Shown one piece after another: positions 15,870 to 25,089 of a DNA stretch of 64,000 nucleotides (its first letter is position 1; every line of letters starts with the position of its first letter). The stretch is from Fen-1273 sp963837815 (GTDB lineage Bacteria > Bacteroidota > Ignavibacteria > UBA10030 > UBA6906), in assembly GCA_963837815.1 (NCBI GenBank), contig CAWIOS010000005.1, positions 1-64,000 of the forward strand, given 5' to 3'. The notes beneath the pieces were generated by a model. That model had not been told where the DNA came from, did no database searches, and was given only the letters and a program-made list of their open reading frames with translations. A program made the translations under genes and the position numbers.

Positions 15870-17039
15870 ATGCAGCAGCCCCTCAAAAAGAAAAGGATCG
15901 AGTTCATCGACCTCCTGCGAGGATGGGCGGTGATCGTGATGATCCAGACGCACGTCTTCAACGCCACGCTTATCCCCGCCCTCACACAGAACGGGTTCTT
16001 CGATTTCGTCCGGTTCATCGACGGGCTGGTCGCCCCCTCGTTCCTGTTCGCCTCCGGGATGGCCTACGCGGTCACGACGCGCCGGAAGATCAACGACTAT
16101 CTCTCGTTCGGGACGCCGCTGTTCAAGCAGTTCGGCCGGCTCCTGTTCGTCCTGCTGATCGGGTACGGCCTTCACATCCCGAAGTTTAATTACTATCACC
16201 TCCGGTACGAGGCCGGGGCGCTCGCCTGGCAGGCCTTCTGGCAGGTCGACGTCCTGCAATGCATCGCGATAAGCCTGATGTTCCTCCAGGTGATGCTTCT
16301 TATCCTCCGCTCCGAGCGGCGGCTCTACTGACGATGATCGGCGTGACGGTCGCGGTGGTCCTGGCCACCCCGCTGGCGTGGGGGGTCGACTTCTGGAACA
16401 CCGTTCCCGTGCCCGTCGCGTCGTACCTGAACGGCCTCCACTACTCGCTCTTTCCCGTGTTCCCCTGGTCGGCATTCCTCTTTGCCGGCGCTCTCTGCGG
16501 GTACTTCTACCTGAAGGCGAAGGACGCCGCGGGGACCGACGACGGGGCCGGATCCATCGCCGGGAATGATGAAGAAGACCGCGTGGTGCGGGGCAGGGAT
16601 CATCGCATTTTCCTTCCTTCTTCACCCCCTTGCGGCGATGGTCTACCCGGTGTACGGCTACTGGCTCAGCCCGAGCTTCTACCTTCTCCGGCTCGGCCTC
16701 GTCCTGTTCCTCTGCGTGGGGATGTATCAGTTCGAGCGGAGGAAGGGGGTGTCGCCGCGGTCCGCCGTTGCCCTCATGGGACGCGAATCCCTCCTTGTGT
16801 ACACCGTGCACCTGATGCTGGTCTACGGTAAGTACGGCTACTTCACGTTCGCCGACAGGGTGCACCAGTCGTTCGGGTACCTCGAGGCGACGCTTGCGAC
16901 GGCCATTCTCATCGGCATGATGTACGGACTCGCGTACGCGTGGAACCGCGTCAGGTCAGCGCCTCCCCGCGTCAAGCGCATCACCGAGTGGGCGGTCCTG
17001 GCGTGCTTTGCCCTTGTTTTTTTCTTCGGTCCCAACTGA
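15870..17039 (+). pseudogene. Membrane acyltransferase (DUF1624/HGSNAT-like), two compensating frameshifts
   Basis: The N-terminus (KKRIEFIDLLRGWAVIVMI, then THVFN) is the classic opening of multi-pass acyltransferases of the heparan-alpha-glucosaminide N-acetyltransferase/DUF1624 group. Frame 0 runs to a stop at 16331. Membrane segments continue in frame 2 (MIGVTVAVVLATPLAWGVDFW...GALCGYFYLKAKDA) and return to frame 0 from about 16565 (AWCGAGIIAFSFLLHP...ESLLVYTVHLMLVYGKYGYF). One base is missing near 16310-16330 and one extra G fits GGG at 16562-16564; repaired length is 389 residues. It probably acetylates a cell-surface glycan. Sequencing error and true decay are both possible. Confidence 0.75.
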
Positions 17040-17076
17040 ACCAACACTGCACACATTCAAGAAAGCGCATATCCTT

Positions 17077-17682
17077 ATGACTACAGTCGTCCTTCTCCGT
17101 CACGGCGAATCACAGTGGAATCTCGAGAACCGCTTCACCGGCTGGGTCGACGTCCCCCTCTCCGAAAAGGGCGTGGTGGAGGCGAAGACCGCGGGCGAAA
17201 AACTGAAGGGGTACAAGTTCGATCATGCGTTCACGTCCGTTCTCAAGCGCGCCAACGACACGCTCAACATCGTCCTCGAAATCACGGGACAGCAGAACAT
17301 TCCGATCGATTATGACCAGGCATTGAACGAACGCCACTACGGCGATCTGCAGGGGCTCAACAAGGCGGAGACCGCGAAGAAATTCGGGGATGCGCAGGTG
17401 AAGATCTGGCGCCGCAGTTTCGACGTCCAGCCTCCCAACGGCGAGAGCCTGAAGAACACGCTCGAGCGGGTGCTTCCCTACTGGGATGCGAAGATCCTTC
17501 CGTGCGTGAAGAAAGGTGAGCGCCTGATCATCGCCGCCCACGGGAACAGTCTCCGTTCGCTCGTGATGCATCTGGACAACCTCTCAAGGGAAGAAGTCCT
17601 CGAGCTCAACATACCGACCGGCGTCCCCCTGGTGTACGAATTCGACGCCGACGCCAAACCCGTCTCTCACAGGTATCTCTGA
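17077..17682 (+). CDS. gpmA: 2,3-bisphosphoglycerate-dependent phosphoglycerate mutase
   Basis: The start at the ATG at 17077 (MTTVVLLRHGESQWN) gives 201 residues; the open frame extends upstream but without homology. The catalytic histidine motif RHGES comes first, then NRFTGWVDVPLSEKG, LNERHYGDLQGLNKAE and the second histidine in IIAAHGNSLRSL. This is the glycolytic enzyme interconverting 3- and 2-phosphoglycerate. It is slightly shorter than the E. coli enzyme (250) but matches the compact bacterial form. It overlaps nothing and lies 3 bases before the GH13 gene, so the two may be co-transcribed. Confidence 0.95.
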   Translation: MTTVVLLRHGESQWNLENRFTGWVDVPLSEKGVVEAKTAGEKLKGYKFDHAFTSVLKRANDTLNIVLEITGQQNIPIDYDQALNERHYGDLQGLNKAETAKKFGDAQVKIWRRSFDVQPPNGESLKNTLERVLPYWDAKILPCVKKGERLIIAAHGNSLRSLVMHLDNLSREEVLELNIPTGVPLVYEFDADAKPVSHRYL

Positions 17683-17685
17683 ATC

Positions 17686-19522
17686 ATGATCAAGCTCATC
17701 CCCCTGCTCCTTGTGGCGTTCATGGTGGTCTCGGCGTCCGCCCAGGAAGCCGCGTTCCGGCTCCCCCTCGACGGCGAATGGCTCTTCAGGGTGGATTCGG
17801 CAAAAGTGGGGATCGCGGAGCGGTGGTACGTCGATTCGCTCGACCGCTCTGCGTGGGAACGCGTGCAGACGCCGAAATACTGGGAGGAGTATCCCGGCAT
17901 GGCGGGATATGACGGCTGGGGCTGGTATGCCCGCACGTTCATCCTTGACAAGCCCTCGGGCATCGATAAGCGTCCATTTCGCCGGGGTGGATGACGACGC
18001 CGTTGTCTGGGTCAACGGGATCGAGGTGGGGGGGCATGCGGGATATACCGACCCGTTCGCCCTCGACATCACATCCGCTCTCCGGCAGGGGCTGAACTCG
18101 GTCGTGGTTCTCGTGAAGGACTACGGCGGCGGTGGAGGCATTTACAAGCCGGTGACGCTCATTCCCACCCGGCTTCTCGACGAGCTTCTCAAAGGGCCCT
18201 ATTTCGGTACGCCTGCGCTCAAGAGCGCGGACTGGGTCAGGGACGCCGTGATTTACTCGGTATATCTCCGTTCGTTCTCGCCGGAGGGAACCTTCGCGGG
18301 GCTGGAAAAGCGTCTTCCGGAACTGAAGGATCTGGGCGTCACCGTTCTCTGGCTGATGCCGGTCAACCCCGTCGGCGAAAAGAACCGCAAAGGGACACTC
18401 GGGAGCCCCTATGCCGTCCGTGATTTCTACGGGATCAACCCGGAGTTCGGAACGCTCCAGGATTTCAGGAGGCTCCTGGCGGCCGCGAAGAGGGAAGGGC
18501 TGCGCCTCATCATCGACCTCGTCGCCGACCATACTTCGTGGGACAGCAAGCTCATCACGGAGCATCCCGAATGGTTCAGGAAGGACGCGCAGGGGAACAT
18601 CGTCCCGCCGAACGCCGACTGGACGGACGTCGCCGCGCTTGATTACACGAAACCCGGTCTCCGCCGCTACATGATCGAGATGATGCGCTGGTGGGTGAAG
18701 GACGTCGGCATCGACGGATTCCGGTGCGACGTCGCGGAACTCGTGCCGAACGATTTCTGGGAGGAAGCCCGTGCGCAGCTCAACCGGATCAAGCCGGTCA
18801 TGATGCTGGCGGAAGGCTCGCTCCCGGAGGAACACGTCAAGGCGTTCGATCTCACCTATTCCTGGAACGTCTACGACGCGCTCGACCCCATTCTCCAGGG
18901 GAAGCGTCCGGTCACGCTGCTGGGCCAGATCCTCAGGAACGAAAAACTCCAGTTCCCCACCGGCTCGCTCAGGATGCGCTTTACGACGAATCACGACAAG
19001 AACGCCTGGGATGCCCCCGCGGTGCTGAAGTTCGGGGCGGACGGACTTCGCGCGGCGACCGTGCTCGTGAACACGCTCCCCGGCGTACCGATGATCTACA
19101 CGGGCGAGGAAGTCGCCAACGACAGGAAGCTGAGCCTCTTTGAAAAAGTGGGGGTGGACTGGAGCCGGCCCCGCGACATGGGCAATCTCTGGAAATCCCT
19201 GATCGCCATACGGCACGCGCATCTGGCGCTTTCCCGGGGGGACTTCCTCCTCGTTCCCTCGACGCCCGAAGCGGACATCTTCTCGTTTTTCCGTGCGGCG
19301 GGAGCGGACAAGGTCCTCGTCGTCCTCAATTTTTCGGGCGAGCCCCGCGCCGCGTCCCTGGCAGTCCCGATGGACAGGATATTCCCCCGCCAGGGGTTCG
19401 TGAAGATGAAGGAAGTCTCCACCGGCAAGACGATCGTCCTCCAGCCGAACCAGGCTCAGGAGATCGCGCTTGAGCCCCGCGGCTACAGGATATTCACGTT
19501 CGAGCCTCCCGCAAAGAAGTAG
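17686..19522 (+). CDS. GH13 alpha-amylase family glycosidase, exported, one frameshift
   Basis: The ATG at 17686 starts a signal peptide (LIPLLLVAFMVVSASAQ) and a GH2-like sugar-binding beta-sandwich (FRLPLDGEWLFRVDSA...WYARTFIL). The frame breaks near 17960 and continues in frame 2 (VHFAGVDDDAVVWVNG...). Removing one G from GGG at 17958-17960 restores a 611-residue protein. The GH13 barrel follows: DAVIYSVYLRSFSPEG, DLVADHTS, nucleophile Asp in GFRCDVAE, acid/base Glu in LAEGSLPEE, and third Asp in TTNHDKN, then a C-terminal beta domain. It probably cleaves alpha-1,4-glucans in the periplasm or outside. The isolated break suggests a sequencing error. Confidence 0.85.
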
Positions 19523-19550
19523 AGTTCTTTTCACATCGTCCGGAGAACAC

Positions 19551-21755
19551 GTGTCGTTGGCCCCCTCGACTGTTTCCCATTACGAAATCCTCGAGAAGCT
19601 CGGTGAAGGCGGCATGGGGGTGGTATACAGAGCACGGGACACGCAGCTCGGACGCATCGTTGCCCTGAAATTTCTCCCCGATCATCTCGTCGCGAACCCT
19701 GCCGACAAGGAACGTTTCCTCAAGGAAGCAAGACTCGCCGCAGCCCTGAACCACGCGAACATCTGCACGGTGTACGGGATCGAGGAGGCGGACGGCAGGT
19801 TGTTCATGGCGATGGAGTACGTCGACGGGGGGACGATCCGTCGCAAGCTTCCCTACGCCGGTGTCGACGACGCGATCGCAGCGGCGGTCCAGATCGCGGA
19901 AGCACTCCGGGAAGCCCATGCACAGGGTGTGATACACAGGGACATCAAGGCGGACAACGTCATGCTGACGTCCAGGGGGCAGGTCAAGGTCATGGACTTC
20001 GGGCTCGCAACATTCCTGGGGGCGGGAACGTCGCGTCCATCCGGCCGTCTCGCCGGAACGCCCTCCTACATGGCGCCGGAGCTGATCCAGGGGGGGCAGG
20101 TCGACGCCCGGTCGGACCTCTTTTCCTTCGGCGTGCTTCTGTACGAGATGCTGGCCGGGCGCCTGCCGTTCCGGGGTGACCATGAGGCGGCCATCGTGTA
20201 CTCTATCGTCAACGAAGAGGCTCCCCCGCTGTCGGGCGTCCGCACGGACCTGCCGGAGCAGCTCGACCGTATCGTGAGGGGAGCGCTCGAGAAGGACGTG
20301 ACGCGCCGGTACCAGGATATGGACACAGTTCTGAAGCTTCTTCGCGCGGTAAACATCGGGGTCCCCCCCCCTGCGCAGCCCCTGCTGGCGGTCCTCCCCT
20401 TCGACAATATCAGCCCGGACCGGGGCGACGACTACTTCAGCGAGGGCCTCACCGACGAGATCATCACATCACTTTCACGGCTTCAGGGGTTGAGGGTCAT
20501 TTCGCGCACATCCGTGATGCGGTACAGGGAAAGGGACAAGAGCCTCAGGCAGATTGCCGGCGAACTCCATGCGAAGTACGTCCTCGAAGGGAGCGTCCGC
20601 AAGAACGGACAGGACCTGAGGATCACCGCCCAGCTCATCGACGCAGACCAGGATGTCAGTCTCTGGGGGGACGCGTACCGCGGCAATCTCAGCGACATAT
20701 TCGACATCCAGGAGAAAGTGGCGGGGAAGATCGTCGAGGCGTTGAAGGTGCGGCTGAGCCCTGATGAGAGAACCGGGCTCAAGAAACGTTCCACCGGGGA
20801 CAGCGAGGCATACCAGTTCTACCTCCAGGGCCGCTTCTTCTGGAACAAGCGGACCGACGCCGGGATGAACGCCGCGATCGAATATTTTGAAAAGGCGATT
20901 GGAAGAGACCCGGAGTATTCCCTCGCCTGGTCCGGTCTTGCGGATGCCTACAACCTGCTCGCGACCCAGGAAGGCAATGTCCGGCGGGAACTGTTCCGCA
21001 AGGCGAAAGCGGCGGCAACAAAGGCTCTGGAAATCGACGATCATCTCGCGGAAGCGCACACGTCCCTTGCCATGGTCAGCATGCTTGCTGAATGGGACTG
21101 GGACAACGCCGCGAAGGAGCTCAGGGCGGGGATCAGCCTCCATCCGGGCTACGCCACGGCGCATCACTGGTACGGCGAATTGCAGCTGTATATGGGCCGC
21201 CTTGATGAAGCGCGCCAGGAGATTTCCCGGGCCGCGGAACTGGACCCCCTCTCCCCGGCGATATTCACGGACAAGGGGTTCGTCCATTACTACGGCCGGG
21301 AGTATGACGCCGCGATCGAGATGGCACGGAAGGCGCAGGAGATCGACCCCGCCTTCACCACCGTCCACCGGCTCCTTTCCCTTGCGTATCAGGGGAAGCG
21401 GATGTTCGACCAGGCCCTCGATGAAAACGGGCTCTGGCTGCACACAACGGCGAATCAGCCGGAAGGGACGCTTGCGCGGGCTCAAATACTTGCCGCCTCC
21501 GGTGAAGAAAGCGAGGCAAGGGAGGTGTGCAGGCGCATGGAATCCGCATCGCCCGGAAACGGTCTTGTCGTCCGCGGGCTTGCTCTTGTCTATGCGTCTC
21601 TTGGAGATAATGACGAAGCGTTCCGGTGGCTCGAAACGGGATACGACAGGAGGGACGACTGGATGTGCACGATCAAAGTCGACCCGAAGATGGACAGGAT
21701 CCGTTCCGATCCCCGGTTCCAGTCGCTCGTGAGGAGAATCGGACTGGACCGGTGA
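19551..21755 (+). CDS. Ser/Thr protein kinase with TolB-like domain and TPRs
   Basis: The GTG start at 19551 has GGAG about 7 bases upstream. The 734-residue protein begins with a Hanks kinase (GEGGMGVVYRARD, invariant Lys in VALKFLP, HRDIKADNVML, DFGLATF, APE). It continues with a TolB-N/FlgO-like segment (LAVLPFDNISPDRGDDYFSEGLTDEIIT...VISRTSVMRYR) of the type seen in adenylate-cyclase-linked proteins, and ends with about six TPRs and a short YDRRDDWM segment. There is no transmembrane helix. It is probably a cytoplasmic signalling kinase with a protein-interaction tail. Target unknown, no phosphatase nearby. Confidence 0.88.
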   Translation: MSLAPSTVSHYEILEKLGEGGMGVVYRARDTQLGRIVALKFLPDHLVANPADKERFLKEARLAAALNHANICTVYGIEEADGRLFMAMEYVDGGTIRRKLPYAGVDDAIAAAVQIAEALREAHAQGVIHRDIKADNVMLTSRGQVKVMDFGLATFLGAGTSRPSGRLAGTPSYMAPELIQGGQVDARSDLFSFGVLLYEMLAGRLPFRGDHEAAIVYSIVNEEAPPLSGVRTDLPEQLDRIVRGALEKDVTRRYQDMDTVLKLLRAVNIGVPPPAQPLLAVLPFDNISPDRGDDYFSEGLTDEIITSLSRLQGLRVISRTSVMRYRERDKSLRQIAGELHAKYVLEGSVRKNGQDLRITAQLIDADQDVSLWGDAYRGNLSDIFDIQEKVAGKIVEALKVRLSPDERTGLKKRSTGDSEAYQFYLQGRFFWNKRTDAGMNAAIEYFEKAIGRDPEYSLAWSGLADAYNLLATQEGNVRRELFRKAKAAATKALEIDDHLAEAHTSLAMVSMLAEWDWDNAAKELRAGISLHPGYATAHHWYGELQLYMGRLDEARQEISRAAELDPLSPAIFTDKGFVHYYGREYDAAIEMARKAQEIDPAFTTVHRLLSLAYQGKRMFDQALDENGLWLHTTANQPEGTLARAQILAASGEESEAREVCRRMESASPGNGLVVRGLALVYASLGDNDEAFRWLETGYDRRDDWMCTIKVDPKMDRIRSDPRFQSLVRRIGLDR

Positions 21756-21870
21756 TCCTTCCCGGCCGCGCCGTTCGACGGCTCGGGACTTTCGAGCGGC
21801 CTGTAGTACTGCCGGCTCGGGGCGGACGGTTTTGTCCGGACGCGGTCGCTCACTCTTCTGAATTAGGTCC

Positions 21871-22743
21871 TCAGAAGGCGAAGTCGAACAGCAGTACCGG
21901 TTCAGCCCGGAACGACGGGTCGCTCGAATCGAGTCCGACGACCCACATGCACTTCGCCCCCGCCACGATCCGGATGGACGCGCTGACATTGAAATAGAGC
22001 CCCGGGATCAGCGAGAGACTCGACGAGTTCACCGCCTCCTTGTCCGACCAGCCGAACACGGGGAAGACGAGCGTCCGGTTTTCGTAATCGAAGAGCGTCT
22101 GGTGGGAGTACCCGATCTGGAAGAACCCGTTCAGGGAACCCGTCGGGGCGGTGGTGTTGAGCGTCAGCGAGGCGTAGAAATCTCCGTGACTCGCTGATTC
22201 GGACTTTTGAAACTTCTGGGATGTCGAGTTGTCGCCGAATATCGACGAAGTCGTCGTCGTCACCGTATAGTTGACGTTGTATGCGAGTTCCTGCCACTCG
22301 AATCCCAGGTCGAGCCTCGCCGCGGCGTTCCCCTCCTGCGTGCGGAAACCGATCCCCGCGTTGAACCCCCAGTGGTTGTCCGATGCGCTGGCCCCCGCGG
22401 TCAACGCAATCACGCGGGAGACGGGAATGTCAAGATCCACTCCCCCTTCCACGGGCGGAAGCGTCCATCGCACCTTCCCCGGATCGGAATTCGGAAGAGT
22501 GGCGCCGGACCCGGTGGTGGATGGATTGGTGAATGTCCCGTTGATCGGCGACGCGGTCCGCGTGGAGAGATGGACCGCGGCGTGGGGGGCGTTCGTGCTG
22601 TCATTGGTAATGTGGATGTGCGGATAGCTCTGGGGGCCGCTCAGGTCGAGATTCTGGACGGTGACGGTTTCTTCTACTGAACACCCGCTCCAGAACAGCA
22701 CCGCAGTCGCTGCCGCTGCAGAGAACAGTGCGCTGGTCTTCAT
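21871..22743 (-). CDS. Lipoprotein with beta-rich, barrel-like C-terminus
   Basis: A 290-residue protein with a signal peptide and lipobox FWSGC (Cys at about 21). After a Thr/Ser-rich middle come alternating hydrophobic strands (AGASASDNHWGFNAGIGF...LDLGFEWQEL...FFQIGYSHQTLF...LSLIPGLYFNVSASIRIVAG) ending in LLFDFAF, a terminal aromatic residue as in outer-membrane barrels. Combining a lipid anchor with a barrel-like end is unusual, so it may be a surface lipoprotein instead. No family recognised. A GAGGAG lies about 13 bases before the ATG. It converges with the kinase gene. Confidence 0.6.
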   Translation of the reverse strand: MKTSALFSAAAATAVLFWSGCSVEETVTVQNLDLSGPQSYPHIHITNDSTNAPHAAVHLSTRTASPINGTFTNPSTTGSGATLPNSDPGKVRWTLPPVEGGVDLDIPVSRVIALTAGASASDNHWGFNAGIGFRTQEGNAAARLDLGFEWQELAYNVNYTVTTTTSSIFGDNSTSQKFQKSESASHGDFYASLTLNTTAPTGSLNGFFQIGYSHQTLFDYENRTLVFPVFGWSDKEAVNSSSLSLIPGLYFNVSASIRIVAGAKCMWVVGLDSSDPSFRAEPVLLFDFAF

Positions 22744-22808
22744 CGGCGTAAAAACTCCTCATTCTTCTTCGTGTCGTCATCGAGGCGCCGCGCGCCCGAT
22801 GATCTTCT

Positions 22809-23312
22809 TTAGAACGTGAAGCCGGCGGAAAGGTTCGCCCAGGCCTGGACCTGGCCGCCGCCGAAGAGCAGCATCGGCCCTATCTTGAAATACAAACCTC
22901 CTGTATTGCTCCTGTAACAGTAGCCGGTCCCGATGAACGGGACCGTGTTCGACCCTACCGCACTCCCGAAGGGACCGATCTCGGCCGTCAGATGAACGTA
23001 ATCCGCTCCGGCGTCCACGTAGAGGTGATTCTCCTCGCCGACGGGATACCAGGAGAGGAAGAAGGGAATGATCGTCACGTCGATGGAGCTGAAGAACGAG
23101 AAGCTCCACGAGGAGAATCCTATTGACGCGCCGAGGCGAGGCGTGAAGAGCCGCTCGTAGTAAAACCCGTAGACGAGACCCTTTCCCCCCAGCTCGCCGT
23201 AAATGGTGTTGGGTGCCTGAAGCGGCGCTGTCTTTTCGACCTGGGCGCGGAGTGCGGGTGCGCCGAGGACGAGGAGAGACACGAAAACGATCGCTGTGCG
23301 AATACGCTTCAT
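22809..23312 (-). CDS. Predicted outer-membrane beta-barrel protein
   Basis: The start is the ATG at 23312 with AAGGGA upstream and a clear signal peptide (MKRIRTAIVFVSLLVLGAPALRAQ), giving 167 residues; the longer frame upstream has no homology-like character. The mature part alternates hydrophobic and polar residues with many Gly/Tyr/Phe (YGELGGKGLVYGFYYERLF, SFSFFSSIDVTIIPFFLSWYP) and ends in ANLSAGFTF, a typical barrel end. It probably forms an 8-stranded porin-like barrel. Function unknown. It is read divergently from the T9SS-tailed gene at 23652. Confidence 0.65.
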   Translation of the reverse strand: MKRIRTAIVFVSLLVLGAPALRAQVEKTAPLQAPNTIYGELGGKGLVYGFYYERLFTPRLGASIGFSSWSFSFFSSIDVTIIPFFLSWYPVGEENHLYVDAGADYVHLTAEIGPFGSAVGSNTVPFIGTGYCYRSNTGGLYFKIGPMLLFGGGQVQAWANLSAGFTF

Positions 23313-23651
23313 CGTCGTCCCTTTTGTCTGGTGAGTGCGCCTGGGATGGATCTGGAGAAATATACGCAGACCGGGATTGTCCATGTCATAAATATACGAG
23401 AGATAGGTCACAAATTTGTCTTCAACGTGGGTCCACCCTCTGTGCAATATTGTGCAAAGGCCCCTGTGATAGATTCTCCGAATGTCTCAATAAATATGTC
23501 ATTGAGCGAACATTTGGGCCCGCAGTCCCGTGGCATGAGTTGTGCACTACTGCGTTACCTCGTCTCTGACAGCCCCCGGACGTTTTCTCTCTTGTCGGCG
23601 AGAACGGTTTCGTTGCATCACAAAATTCATTACAAAAGGGAGGGATTCATC
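23313..23651. other. 339-base intergenic region between divergent genes
   Basis: No gene is supported here, although frames stay open. It holds two TGTGCAA direct repeats with 10-base period (23441-23447, 23451-23457) and a further TTGTGCA near 23537. No convincing -35/-10 pair was identified. The GGGAGGG before 23652 is the Shine-Dalgarno of the next gene. Confidence 0.4.
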
Positions 23652-24953
23652 ATGAAGGCGTTTCTATTCACGTTTCTGGCATGCATATGCCTGGTGTGCC
23701 TGGTAGCATTCACCGGGCAGGCAAATGCGCAGGTCCTCGTTACATTTGATGACCCGTCTGACCTTGCGAACGATTTCAATTCGACGCACAATTACTACTC
23801 GTGCGGCGGAACTGCAGGCATTGGCGGAAGCGGTGCAGTCCAGAACCCGTTCAATGGTTACAACTATACGACCGACCTCGATCTCTACACGTTGAAGTCG
23901 GGGATTCCGGCCACCGGAGGCATATTCACGGTCAGTGCGTACTTTTACAACAACACTGATGGCGGGTACGGTGGGCTGGGGTTCGCAACGTCCAACTCAA
24001 ACGCCCCCGTCGGCTACGGCGAGACAGCGGACGGACTCGGGATGCTGACGCATGCCGGCGGAGGTATGTTTGCCAATGGCGGCACAGAATCTGCGGTTGA
24101 CTATGGCGTTGACCAGCTGGCGCAATCGCAATGGTACAAAATCATATTCGTTGTCACCCAAACGGCGGCGAATACATACACCCTCGACTATCAAATCTGG
24201 AATGCGGATGCGAGCGGTGGAGTTGGATCTTTGGTCACTGAACAGACAGCGACCGGTGTGGTGAACGCGACATTCGGTGCAGCCTCAGCACTTTATCCCT
24301 ACTTCTCGGGAAGCGCTTCCCGGATGTCCCTCATTGACAATTTTGAAGCGCCGCTTGCCGCCCCCCTTCCCATCCAGCTTGCATCACTCACGGCGGCACC
24401 GGCGAGCGGTTCAGGCGTTACGTTGAACTGGAAGACGGCGAGCGAGACGAACAACTACGGGTTCTACGTCGAACGCTCGGTGAACAAATCAAGCGGCTTC
24501 GCGGCAGTTTCCGGGCTCATCCCCGGACACGGCACGTCGACGACCGGCTTCACCTACTCGTATACGGATAAGACCGCTCCCGCCGGGACGGCGTACTACC
24601 GGTTGAAGCAGGTCGACCTGGATAACTCGGTGCACTACAGCGACGCGGTGATGCTCACCACGACGGGAGTTGCCGAAACTGCGCCCATCGTGTTCGCGCT
24701 GAGCCAGAATTACCCGAACCCGTTCAACCCGTCGACGGAGTTCCGGTTCACGGTGGCAAAATCCGGTCTCACGACGCTGGTCGTGTACAACGCGATCGGC
24801 CAGGAAGTCGCCCGGATATTCAGCGGAGCGACCGAGTCCGGCAAATACTACACGGCACGACTGGACGGCACCGGGCTGGCTTCCGGCGTCTATTTCGCCC
24901 GTCTGCAGAGCGGCGTCGAAATCCAGATGAAGAAGATCGTTCTCATGAAGTGA
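23652..24953 (+). CDS. Secreted protein with T9SS type A sorting domain
   Basis: A strong GGGAGGG precedes the ATG at 23652, which starts a signal peptide (FLFTFLACICLVCLVAFTGQANAQ); 433 residues. The N-terminal half (LVTFDDPSDLANDFN...FTVSAYFYNNTDGGYGGLGFA...WYKIIFVVTQTAANTYTLDYQIWN) looks like a concanavalin-like beta-sandwich. A fibronectin-like segment (LNWKTASETNNYGFYVERS) comes next, and the C-terminal tail NYPNPFNPSTEFRFTV ends in KIVLMK, the type IX sorting signal. Probably a secreted or surface structural or binding protein; no catalytic motif seen. A strong terminator follows. Confidence 0.82.
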   Translation: MKAFLFTFLACICLVCLVAFTGQANAQVLVTFDDPSDLANDFNSTHNYYSCGGTAGIGGSGAVQNPFNGYNYTTDLDLYTLKSGIPATGGIFTVSAYFYNNTDGGYGGLGFATSNSNAPVGYGETADGLGMLTHAGGGMFANGGTESAVDYGVDQLAQSQWYKIIFVVTQTAANTYTLDYQIWNADASGGVGSLVTEQTATGVVNATFGAASALYPYFSGSASRMSLIDNFEAPLAAPLPIQLASLTAAPASGSGVTLNWKTASETNNYGFYVERSVNKSSGFAAVSGLIPGHGTSTTGFTYSYTDKTAPAGTAYYRLKQVDLDNSVHYSDAVMLTTTGVAETAPIVFALSQNYPNPFNPSTEFRFTVAKSGLTTLVVYNAIGQEVARIFSGATESGKYYTARLDGTGLASGVYFARLQSGVEIQMKKIVLMK

Positions 24954-24971
24954 AATTGTCGTTGCGTGCAC

Positions 24972-25005
24972 AAAAGCCCCGGGGGCCAACCCTTCCGGGG
25001 CTTTT
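24972..25005 (+). terminator. Rho-independent terminator
   Basis: Perfect 11-bp arms AAAAGCCCCGG / CCGGGGCTTTT with a 12-base loop follow the T9SS-tailed gene by 18 bases, the stem ending in TTTT. Confidence 0.85.
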
Positions 25006-25089
25006 GCATTTCTTGATTCAGGACGCGGGAGGGGGAGCCTCCAGGAGGAAAATTCTCTATATTGTCCGGGGAAGGGAAGGGATGACCTG

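Noticed and set aside
24957..24967. Eleven bases TTGTCGTTGCG also present at 15391
   Set aside because: Too short to be a second copy of the dispersed repeat; the following bases differ.
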